From Campylobacter sp. UBA1713 (GTDB lineage: Bacteria > Campylobacterota > Campylobacteria > Campylobacterales > Campylobacteraceae), in NCBI GenBank assembly GCA_002317305.1, contig DCIZ01000006.1, forward strand, positions 5,419 through 18,882: DNA of 13,464 nt, in the 5' to 3' direction. The notes beneath the pieces are model-generated. The model did not search any database, had not been told where the DNA came from, and saw only the letters and a list, made by a program, of their open reading frames with translations. Shown here piece by piece: positions 1 to 5,105 of this stretch; position 1 is the stretch's first letter; each line of letters starts with the position of its first letter. The position numbers and the translations under genes were made by a program.

Positions 1-29
1 AAAAGCGAGCCACTCAAATTTAGTTAAGT

Positions 30-46
30 AGTTTTTAGAGATGCCC
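30..46. repeat. 17-bp arm of a window-scale inverted repeat (left copy)
   Basis: The sequence AGTTTTTAGAGATGCCC occurs here and, exactly reverse-complemented, at 13409-13425. A nearby CGAGCCA (6-12) is also shared, as TGGCTCG at the far end, with a different spacer length. It probably belongs to a further dispersed repeat family. The function is unknown. Confidence 0.6.
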
Positions 47-112
47 TAAAGGTTTTTAAATTTTTAATAGTGAAATTAAAGAAATTTAAACTTAATTTTA
101 ACTAAATTTGGT

Positions 113-118
113 TATAAT
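113..118 (+). promoter_or_regulatory. -10 box, sigma-70 type
   Basis: A perfect TATAAT follows the T-rich segment AAATTTGGT, as is usual for Campylobacter vegetative promoters, which often lack a strict -35. Predicted transcription starts near 124-126. The first structure downstream is a GC hairpin with a T-rich tail, so this promoter may drive a short RNA and not rmlA directly. Confidence 0.5.
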
Positions 119-124
119 CTGTGT

Positions 125-188
125 TTCAGTAACAAACCGCCGACACGATTATTTAGTTAAGTGCAAATGACTCGGCGGTATTTTCTTT
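125..188 (+). ncRNA. Candidate small RNA or leader ending in an intrinsic terminator
   Basis: The start is predicted from the TATAAT at 113-118. The 3' end is an 8-bp perfect stem, ACCGCCGA (136-143) with TCGGCGGT (172-179), followed by ATTTTCTTT (180-188), which looks like a terminator tail. The 28-nt loop is long for a simple terminator. It contains ATTTAGTTAAGT, also present at 18-29. No protein of useful length fits. It could instead be a transcribed leader with an attenuator for rmlA. No known RNA family was recognised. Confidence 0.35.
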
Positions 189-264
189 AAAAGTCCTGCT
201 ATGAAACAAATCTACCAAAAAACAGACATTTTAATGGCATTTCAAACGGCAAAAATCTTTTTTG

Positions 265-270
265 TATATA
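265..270 (+). promoter_or_regulatory. Possible -10 region for rmlA
   Basis: TATATA lies inside TTTTTTGTATATATAC, about 125 bases before the rmlA start. It has an extended TG-like context after a T-run. No strong -35 is visible. The surrounding segment 190-395 is otherwise plain AT-rich DNA without a recognisable gene. Confidence 0.25.
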
Positions 271-395
271 TACGGTTTTATGTTATTTATTGAAAAAAGC
301 AAATTTGAAAAATATTCTCAAAAGTGAATTTTCTAAACTTTTAGATGATTTTTCACTATACAACAAATTTAAAACTAAATTCGAAGGAGTATGAC

Positions 396-1271
396 ATGAA
401 AGGCATCATTTTAGCAGGCGGGAGTGGCACACGTCTCTACCCCATCACAAAAGGCGTGAGCAAACAGCTTCTGCCCATCTACGACAAACCCATGATCTAC
501 TATCCGCTTAGCATTTTGATGCTAGCAGATATAAGAGAAATTCTACTCATCACCACGCCGCAAGACGCCGCATCTTTTAAGGCTTTGCTAGGAGACGGAA
601 GTGAATTTGGTGTTCAGCTTAGTTACGCCGTGCAGCCTAGCCCGGACGGACTAGCACAGGCGTTTCTAATAGGCGAGGAGTTTTTGGGCGAAGATTCAGC
701 GTGTTTGATACTAGGCGACAACATCTTTTACGGGAGCGGTTTGACAGAGCTTTTAAAAGCGGGCGTTGAGAGCGCTGAAAGTGGCATGGCAAGCGTTTTT
801 GGCTACCTTGTGAGAGACCCACAGCGTTACGGCGTGGCGGAGTTTGACGAGAGCGGAAGCGTCATAAGCATAGAAGAGAAGCCACAAAACCCAAAGAGCA
901 ACTACGCCGTTACGGGGCTTTATTTTTACCCGAGTGGCGTGAGCGAGCTGGCACGCGAGGTTAAGCCGAGTGCGCGAGGCGAGCTGGAGATAACCACGCT
1001 AAACCAAATTTACCTAGACCAAAAAAGGCTAAAAATGCAGCTCATGAAGCGTGGTTTTGCGTGGCTTGACACGGGCACTCACGACTCGCTTTTGGAGGCG
1101 AGTAGCTTTGTTCAGACTTTGCAAAAACGCCAGTCGGTAAAGATAGCCTGCCTTGAAGAGATAGCTTTTGAAAAGGGTTGGATAGACCGCGAGGCGCTTT
1201 TAAAACAAGCAAAAGAGTTTAGTAAAAACAGCTACGGCGAATACCTTTTAAGGCTTTTGGGCGATGAGTGA
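396..1271 (+). CDS. rmlA: Glucose-1-phosphate thymidylyltransferase
   Basis: This is the first enzyme of dTDP-L-rhamnose synthesis, joining dTTP and glucose-1-phosphate to give dTDP-glucose and pyrophosphate in the cytoplasm. The 291-residue product matches the family length of about 290. Residues 8-16 are the nucleotide-binding loop GGSGTRLYP, followed by SKQLLP at 22-27, [11 protein letters not shown] at 80-90, the metal-binding GDN at 107-109, then an EEKP segment and a [10 protein letters not shown] segment typical of RmlA. The ATG at 396 was chosen over an in-frame start 17 codons upstream because GGAG at 386-389 sits six bases before it and MKGIILAGG is the usual N-terminus. Its last 8 bases overlap the fic gene, which suggests co-transcription. 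Confidence 0.97.
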   Translation: MKGIILAGGSGTRLYPITKGVSKQLLPIYDKPMIYYPLSILMLADIREILLITTPQDAASFKALLGDGSEFGVQLSYAVQPSPDGLAQAFLIGEEFLGEDSACLILGDNIFYGSGLTELLKAGVESAESGMASVFGYLVRDPQRYGVAEFDESGSVISIEEKPQNPKSNYAVTGLYFYPSGVSELAREVKPSARGELEITTLNQIYLDQKRLKMQLMKRGFAWLDTGTHDSLLEASSFVQTLQKRQSVKIACLEEIAFEKGWIDREALLKQAKEFSKNSYGEYLLRLLGDE

Positions 1272-1794
1272 GCTTGACTTAAAGAGCCTGCTTTGTGCGC
1301 GTGAGTTTTTCGCAAGTGGCAGAGCGTGGCGTGTGGAGGTGGGGACGTTTGCGGGGCTTTGTGAAATCCACACAGCACTTTTTGGCGATGTTTATGAATT
1401 TGCGGGAAAGTTGCGGGAGCAAAACATCTCAAAAGGCGGTTTTCGTTTTGCAAATTCGCTTTACTTAAAAGAAGTTGTGGCGGCGGTGGAGAAGATGAGC
1501 GAAGGAAGCTTTGAGGAGATAGTAGAAAAATATGTCGAAATGAATGTAGCGCATCCTTTTTTGGAGGGCAACGGCAGAAGTGGGCGAATTTGGCTAGACT
1601 TGATGTTAAAGCGGCGTTTAGGAAAGATGGTTGATTGGGCGTGTGTGGACAAGGTGAGATACCTACAAGCGATGGAACGAAGTGTTGTAAATGACCTTGA
1701 GTTGCGTTTTTTGCTGGAGGCGAATTTAAGCAGTGAGTTTAGTTTGGAGTGGATCTTTAAGGGCGTGGAGCAGAGCTATTTTTATGAGGTTTAA
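1264..1794 (+). CDS. fic: Fic-domain adenylyltransferase, probable class III
   Basis: Fic proteins usually transfer AMP from ATP to a hydroxyl side chain of a target protein. The 176-residue product carries the core motif [12 protein letters not shown] at 97-108, with catalytic His97, acidic Glu101 and the phosphate-binding GNGR. The flap segment [10 protein letters not shown] lies at 42-51, followed by NISKGGFRF at 54-62. No Ser/Thr-x3-Glu inhibitory motif was seen at the N-terminus. The C-terminus reads SYFYEV (171-176) and fits the class III inhibitory pattern S-x3-E, with the protein ending one residue after Glu175. The start overlaps the rmlA stop (ATGAGTGA). A weak AAGG lies about ten bases upstream, so translation may be coupled. 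The stop is one base before the mntA start. The target is unknown; the neighbouring HEPN toxin is an obvious candidate, by inference only. Confidence 0.93.
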   Translation: MSELDLKSLLCAREFFASGRAWRVEVGTFAGLCEIHTALFGDVYEFAGKLREQNISKGGFRFANSLYLKEVVAAVEKMSEGSFEEIVEKYVEMNVAHPFLEGNGRSGRIWLDLMLKRRLGKMVDWACVDKVRYLQAMERSVVNDLELRFLLEANLSSEFSLEWIFKGVEQSYFYEV

Positions 1795-1795
1795 G

Positions 1796-2110
1796 ATGCT
1801 TACAAAAGAGAAAATTTTAGCGCACCTAAAAAGCGTAAAGGCAAATTTAGCCGCAGATGGCATAGTGCGGCTTGGGCTTTTTGGGAGCTTTGCAAAAGGA
1901 ACGGCAGACATGGCTAGCGACGTGGACATCGTGGTAGAGAGCAGCGAGGCGTTTCGTGAAAAACATAGAGGCTTTGACGGGCTCATTTACCTAGACTCTT
2001 TGCGTTTGTCTTTTGAGCGTAAATTTGCTAGAAGTGTGGATTTGTGTAACACAGCTTTCATGAGCGAGGAGAGACGGGCGGAGCTTTTGGAGGGAGTGGT
2101 TTATGTATAA
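1796..2110 (+). CDS. mntA: MNT-type minimal nucleotidyltransferase antitoxin
   Basis: This 104-residue protein belongs to the minimal nucleotidyltransferase family. GSFAKGT at 30-36 followed by SDVDIVV at 41-47 gives the GSx(10)DxD active-site pattern (Asp42, Asp44), and Asp82 in SVDLCNT is a plausible third carboxylate. In MntA-HepT systems such a protein silences its HEPN partner by adding AMP to a tyrosine in the HEPN motif. The ATG at 1796 is preferred because GAGG (1786-1789) sits six bases upstream. The longer reading from a GTG at 1733 would lie wholly inside fic. It overlaps hepT by 8 bases, typical of co-translated pairs. The symbol is by family and context. Confidence 0.9.
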   Translation: MLTKEKILAHLKSVKANLAADGIVRLGLFGSFAKGTADMASDVDIVVESSEAFREKHRGFDGLIYLDSLRLSFERKFARSVDLCNTAFMSEERRAELLEGVVYV

Positions 2111-2459
2111 ACAAAGCGATTTGCAAAAACTTCGCGACACGTTACGGCGAATTTGTGTGATAGAGGAGCTTTGTAAAAAGAGCGGTGGCGTGTGCGAGGC
2201 ACTTTTTGATGCTGACCTAACTCAACCAGCGATTATGATGCACCTAATAGTTTGTAACGAAAATATAGACAAGCTTATGTATAGCGACATAGACTTGCGA
2301 GAGATTTTTAGTCAGCAGGAGTTGCGTGGCATTAGGGCGATTCGCAACATAGCAGCTCATGATTACGATGGGCTTGATTTTGGGATCATGCAAAACATCG
2401 TGGAGTTTCACTTGCCGTTAATGAGAGAGAAGATCGAGAATTTTTTGGCTAAAATTTGA
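2103..2459 (+). CDS. hepT: HepT-like HEPN (DUF86) toxin RNase
   Basis: This 118-residue helical protein has the HEPN ribonuclease signature R-x4-H-x-Y: Arg81, His86 and Tyr88 in RNIAAHDY. Family members are dimeric RNases that cut RNA and arrest growth; the Tyr is the residue modified by MntA in studied pairs. All three signature residues are intact, so the toxin is predicted to be active. The start ATG overlaps the end of mntA (2103-2110), and the GGAG(GGAG) run near 2089-2095 can serve as ribosome site. The stop TGA (2457-2459) is followed within four bases by heptamer repeats. The pair MntA-HepT is well supported; the additional linked fic gene is unusual. Confidence 0.92.
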   Translation: MYKQSDLQKLRDTLRRICVIEELCKKSGGVCEALFDADLTQPAIMMHLIVCNENIDKLMYSDIDLREIFSQQELRGIRAIRNIAAHDYDGLDFGIMQNIVEFHLPLMREKIENFLAKI

Positions 2460-2463
2460 AAAT

Positions 2464-2540
2464 GGCGTGCGTTCGGAGTGCGTTCGGAAAACGGAAAACA
2501 GAAAGCAGAAAACGGAGTGCGGAGTGCGGAATTTGCGATT
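2464..2540 (+). repeat. Heptamer array (family C), directly after hepT
   Basis: The array reads as consecutive 7-base units: GGCGTGC, GTTC spacer, GGAGTGC, GTTC, GGAAAAC, GGAAAAC, AGAAAGC, AGAAAAC, GGAGTGC, GGAGTGC, GGAATTT, then GCGATT. The 7-base phase is kept throughout except at the 4-base GTTC interruptions. It begins four bases after the hepT stop. Confidence 0.85.
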
Positions 2541-2560
2541 CTCTAGAATCAACAAACAAC

Positions 2561-2622
2561 GCCGTCATTCTGAGGGAGCGTTAGCGACCGAAGAATCCCC
2601 CGCCTTTTGAGCGAATAGAATC
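2561..2622 (+). repeat. Family A element, left half only
   Basis: This is the GCCGTCATTCTGAGGG terminus with the GCGACCGAAGAATCCCC segment and the AGCGAATAGAATC inner edge. The matching right half is missing at this site. A degraded fragment (CCGACCGAAGAATCTC at 2691-2706, then GAAATTTGAGGG) follows 70 bases later. Confidence 0.8.
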
Positions 2623-2654
2623 GTTAAAGTTGAGAAAAAGCAAATTTTGACAAA

Positions 2655-2689
2655 TTCCGTTTTCTGCTTTCCGCACTCCGTTTTCCGTT
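2655..2689 (-). repeat. Heptamer array (family C), reversed
   Basis: On the minus strand the units read GGAAAAC, GGAGTGC, GGAAAGC, AGAAAAC and then GGAA. It faces the forward array at 2464-2540 across the A element, so the island is an overall inverted arrangement. A shorter reversed fragment lies at 2763-2780. Confidence 0.75.
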
Positions 2690-2786
2690 ACCGACCGAAG
2701 AATCTCATGAAATTTGAGGGCTTAAAAAATTCAAATTCACGAAAAAGCGAATTTATGCAAATTTCGTTTTCTGTTTTCCGATAGGT

Positions 2787-2895
2787 AAAAAAGCTATCGC
2801 TTTTTTGTAGTCCCTCGCCACGTTTTCTTTTCGCTAAAAGCTCAAAGAAAACGTGGCGAGGGACAGCGGACGGGGGCTAACGCCCCTGCGACCCC
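2787..2895 (+). repeat. Family B three-hairpin element, copy 1
   Basis: Hairpin 1 is AAAAAAGC (2787-2794) / GCTTTTTT (2799-2806), loop TATC. Hairpin 2 is a perfect 21-bp stem, 2810-2830 with 2844-2864, around a 13-base loop TCGCTAAAAGCTC. GTAG (2807-2810) sits at its foot. Hairpin 3 is GGGGC (2873-2877) / GCCCC (2882-2886), loop TAAC, followed by TGCGACCCC. It lies 77 bases before the rmlC start. The weak A/T hairpin with its T-run resembles a bidirectional terminator, but this is not shown. Confidence 0.9.
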
Positions 2896-2900
2896 GTTTT

Positions 2901-2921
2901 TGAAAACGGAATGCGGAAAAC
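2901..2921 (+). repeat. Three heptamer units after B copy 1
   Basis: TGAAAAC, GGAATGC and GGAAAAC follow one another without gaps, joining the B element to the rmlC leader. Confidence 0.65.
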
Positions 2922-2971
2922 GAAATTTAAAAAATTTGCTTTTAAAAATTTATACAAACAGGAGTAAAAAG

Positions 2972-3559
2972 ATGAATTTTATAAAAACAAAACTAGACGG
3001 CGTGCTCATCTGTGAGCCTGCTGTTTTTGGCGATGCGCGTGGGTATTTTTGTGAAACATTTAGGCTAGACTTGCTAGAAAAGTTCTGCCGTGAAAATTCG
3101 CCTGCCTCTTTTGGTGGTGCTGACAAATTTGAGTTTTGTCAAGACAACGAGAGCTTTTCAAACGCGGGCGTTTTGCGTGGGCTTCACTTTCAGCTGCCGC
3201 CACATGCACAGACAAAACTGGTGCGTGTGGTAAAGGGGCGTGTGCTAGACGTGGCGGTGGATATTAGGCGAGGTTCGGCGACTTTTGGGCAGTTTGTGAG
3301 CGTGGAGTTAAGTGGTGAAAACAAGCGTCAGTTTCTCGTTCCTCGTGGCTTTGCGCACGGCTTTTTGGTGCTTGAAGACGAGACGGTTTTTGCCTACAAA
3401 GTAGACAACTACTACAGCCGTGAGTGCGACAGGGGCGTGCTTTGGAGCGATGAAAATATAGGCGTAAATTGGGGTGATTTTTTTGATGTTTCACGGCTAA
3501 ATTTGAGTGCAAAAGATCTCGTTCAGCCGCGTCTAAACGAAGCAAAGGAGCTATTTTGA
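2972..3559 (+). CDS. rmlC: dTDP-4-dehydrorhamnose 3,5-epimerase
   Basis: This is the third pathway step: a cofactor-free double epimerisation of dTDP-4-keto-6-deoxy-glucose at C3 and C5. The 195-residue cupin-fold protein matches family length. Seen are GYFCETFR at 24-31, QDNESFS at 57-63, LRGLHFQ at 68-74 with the general-base His72, then KGRVLDVAVDIRRGS, FLVPRGFAHGFLVL and YKVDNYYS, all hallmark RmlC segments. The ATG at 2972 is used since GGAG (2961-2964) precedes it at a normal distance and MNFIKTKLDG is a usual N-terminus. An in-frame start 24 codons earlier would translate heptamer repeat DNA. Its stop overlaps the rmlD TTG start by 4 bases. Confidence 0.97.
   Translation: MNFIKTKLDGVLICEPAVFGDARGYFCETFRLDLLEKFCRENSPASFGGADKFEFCQDNESFSNAGVLRGLHFQLPPHAQTKLVRVVKGRVLDVAVDIRRGSATFGQFVSVELSGENKRQFLVPRGFAHGFLVLEDETVFAYKVDNYYSRECDRGVLWSDENIGVNWGDFFDVSRLNLSAKDLVQPRLNEAKELF
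3547..3550 (+). promoter_or_regulatory. Ribosome binding site that fixes the TTG start of rmlD
   Basis: AAAGGAG ends five bases before TTG 3556. The TTG yields MKVLVTGANGQLG, the expected N-terminus, and no ATG alternative exists before the Rossmann motif. Confidence 0.75.
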
Positions 3560-4392
3560 AAGTTTTGGTAACTGGTGCAAACGGGCAGCTAGGAAGTGAG
3601 TTTAAATTTATAAAAAGCGAATTTGGGGCGTTTGAGTTTTCGTTTTTTGGTAAAAATGAGCTAGACATCACAGACGCAAAGGCGGTTGAGGTGGCAGTGG
3701 CTGGCTTTGATGCGGTAGTAAACGCTGCCGCTTACACAGCAGTTGACAGAGCTGAAAGCGAGCGCGAGGCGGCTTTTGCCATAAACGAAACGGGCGCTTT
3801 AAACCTAGCGCTTGCTTGCAAAAAACACGGCGCACAGCTAGTTCACATCTCGACCGACTACGTCTTTGACGGACGTGCTTTTTCGCCTTTGGACGAGAGC
3901 GCGCCCGTTTCGCCGCTGGGTGTTTACGGCGCGAGCAAGCTAGCAGGCGAGCGGGCGGTGCTGGGCGTGGGATTGGAGCGCTCATGCATCATTCGCACGA
4001 GTTGGGTTTATGGCGAATTTGGGGCGAATTTTGTAAAAACGATGCAGCGCGTAGGGCGTGAGCGCGAAAGCGTGAGCGTGGTGTGCGACCAAGTGGGCAC
4101 GCCGACAAATGCGCGCGACCTTGCACGAGCGGTTTGCGTGGCGTTGCCGCGTTTAAGCGGCGGGTGCGAGACTTACCACTACTCAAACGAGGGCGTGGCG
4201 AGCTGGTATGACTTTGCGGTGGCGGTTTTGGGTGCTAGCAAGGTGCGTCCCATAAAGAGCAGCGAGTTTAAGACGGCGGCGGCTAGACCTTTTTACTCTG
4301 TGCTGGACAAGAGTAAAATAAAGCGTGAGCTGGGCGTGGCGGTGCCACACTGGCAGGAGAGTTTGCGTGAATTTTTGCGTTCGGAAGACTGA
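3556..4392 (+). CDS. rmlD: dTDP-4-dehydrorhamnose reductase
   Basis: This enzyme performs the last step, reducing dTDP-4-keto-L-rhamnose to dTDP-L-rhamnose with NAD(P)H. It is a 278-residue short-chain dehydrogenase-type protein. The Rossmann motif GANGQLG is at 7-13, STDYVFDG around 99-106, and the catalytic YGASK at 124-128 (Tyr124, Lys128). It starts with TTG, which overlaps the rmlC stop as TTGA. Coding is noticeably GC-rich in its middle, with many GCGC runs. The last codons lie in a heptamer array: GGAAGAC then TGAGTGT, so the TGA stop is the first three bases of a repeat unit. The C-terminal SED may thus be repeat-derived. Confidence 0.96.
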   Translation: MKVLVTGANGQLGSEFKFIKSEFGAFEFSFFGKNELDITDAKAVEVAVAGFDAVVNAAAYTAVDRAESEREAAFAINETGALNLALACKKHGAQLVHISTDYVFDGRAFSPLDESAPVSPLGVYGASKLAGERAVLGVGLERSCIIRTSWVYGEFGANFVKTMQRVGRERESVSVVCDQVGTPTNARDLARAVCVALPRLSGGCETYHYSNEGVASWYDFAVAVLGASKVRPIKSSEFKTAAARPFYSVLDKSKIKRELGVAVPHWQESLREFLRSED

Positions 4393-4480
4393 GTGTGGAG
4401 TGCGTTCGGAATGCGGAAAACGGAAAGTAGAGTGCTGAGTGTGTTCGTAAAACGGAAAACGGAGTGCGGAAATTGCGATT
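4383..4480 (+). repeat. Heptamer array (family C) overlapping the rmlD stop
   Basis: Units run GGAAGAC, TGAGTGT, GGAGTGC, GTTC, GGAATGC, GGAAAAC, GGAAAGT, AGAGTGC, TGAGTGT, GTTC, GTAAAAC, GGAAAAC, GGAGTGC, GGAAATT, GCGATT with no phase slip. The rmlD stop codon is bases 1-3 of the second unit. Confidence 0.88.
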
Positions 4481-4502
4481 ATCAAAAAAGCAAAAACAGA
4501 AC

Positions 4503-4655
4503 GCCGTCATTCTGAGGGAGGCGTAGCCGACCGAAGAATCCCCTGAAATTTGAGGGCGTAAAAAGTCAAATTCAAGAAAAAGCGAATTTTAAAGATTCTA
4601 CTCGCTCACAAGGCAGGGGATTCTTCGGTCGCTTCGCTCCCCTCAGAATGACGGC
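4503..4655. repeat. Family A inverted-repeat element, complete
   Basis: The left terminus GCCGTCATTCTGAGGG is answered by CCCTCAGAATGACGGC at the right. Between them lie CCGAAGAATCCCC and its complement GGGGATTCTTCGG, and an inner AT-rich core with AAAAAGCGAATTT. The whole can fold into one long imperfect hairpin. No ORF of its own was found. Confidence 0.88.
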
Positions 4656-4661
4656 GGTAAC

Positions 4662-4696
4662 GGAAAACGGAGTGCGGAAAACAGAAAACGGAATTT
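4662..4696 (+). repeat. Heptamer units between A elements
   Basis: GGAAAAC, GGAGTGC, GGAAAAC, AGAAAAC and GGAATTT are contiguous, directly after the complete A element. Confidence 0.75.
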
Positions 4697-4724
4697 GTAA
4701 AATTCGCTTTTGTTTAAATTTGTA

Positions 4725-4788
4725 GATTCTACTCGCTCACAAGGCAGGGGATTCTTCGGTCGCTTTCAGCTCCCCTCAGAATGACGGC
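4725..4788 (-). repeat. Family A element, right half only
   Basis: GATTCTACTCGCTCACAAGG leads to GGGGATTCTTCGGTCGC and CCCTCAGAATGACGGC. It is followed by GTTGTTCGAATTTGTCGAAA, a shared tail also found after 9444 and 9972 that contains the dyad TTCGA/TCGAA. Confidence 0.82.
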
Positions 4789-4827
4789 GTTGTTCGAATT
4801 TGTCGAAATTTTGCCATTGAAAATTTC

Positions 4828-4848
4828 GTTTTCCGCATTCCGTTTTCT
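4828..4848 (-). repeat. Reversed heptamer units
   Basis: On the minus strand: AGAAAAC, GGAATGC, GGAAAAC. They join the A-half tail to the reversed B element. Confidence 0.65.
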
Positions 4849-4852
4849 GAAT

Positions 4853-4960
4853 GGGGTCGCAGGGGCGTTAGCCCCCGTCCGCTCGTCCCGCCGCCGTTTT
4901 ATTTTGAGATTTATCGAAAAAGAAAACGGCGGCGGGACAAATAAAAAGCGTTAGCTTTTT
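4853..4960 (-). repeat. Family B three-hairpin element, copy 2 (variant stem)
   Basis: In inverted orientation, the long stem pairs 4885-4900 (GTCCCGCCGCCGTTTT) with 4923-4938, extended by an A/T stretch with one mismatch. Hairpin 1 is AAAAAGC (4943-4949) / GCTTTTT (4954-4960). The stem sequence differs strongly from copy 1 but stays paired. The loop changes too: in element sense TCGATAAATCTC, in place of TCGCTAAAAGCTC, so an inner GCT/AGC becomes GAT/ATC. It lacks the GTAG foot. Confidence 0.88.
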
Positions 4961-4966
4961 ACATAC

Positions 4967-5039
4967 AGAAAACGGAGTGCGTTCGGAAAACAGAAAACGG
5001 AAAACGGAAAACGGAAAACGGAGTGCGGAATTTGCGATT
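4967..5039 (+). repeat. Heptamer array (family C) upstream of rmlB
   Basis: Units run AGAAAAC, GGAGTGC, GTTC, GGAAAAC, AGAAAAC, GGAAAAC three times, GGAGTGC, GGAATTT, GCGATT, all in 7-base phase. The run of near-identical GGAAAAC units could change length by slippage. It ends 66 bases before the rmlB start. Confidence 0.88.
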
Positions 5040-5105
5040 CTTTGCGTTTTAAAATTTACGCATTTTAAATATAAAAAACAAATATTAAACAACTAAGGAG
5101 AAAAT

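Noticed and set aside
1733..1795. Extended N-terminus for MntA from a GTG
   Set aside because: Lies entirely within fic and lacks a ribosome site; the family starts close to MLTKEKI.
2787..2895. Group II intron, retron or riboswitch
   Set aside because: No reverse transcriptase, no domain V-like or known aptamer core. The three simple hairpins do not match any of these that I know.
2461..2971. Insertion sequence or transposon with its own transposase
   Set aside because: No transposase-like frame in any island. The elements are too short and lack a coding core, so they are non-autonomous at best.
4183..4510. Minus-strand frames rich in FRTxxSxxF repeats
   Set aside because: These are translations of heptamer arrays and antisense rmlD, without ribosome sites.
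4967..5039. CRISPR array
   Set aside because: Units are 7 bases, contiguous, without spacers of 25-40 bases, and no cas genes are present.
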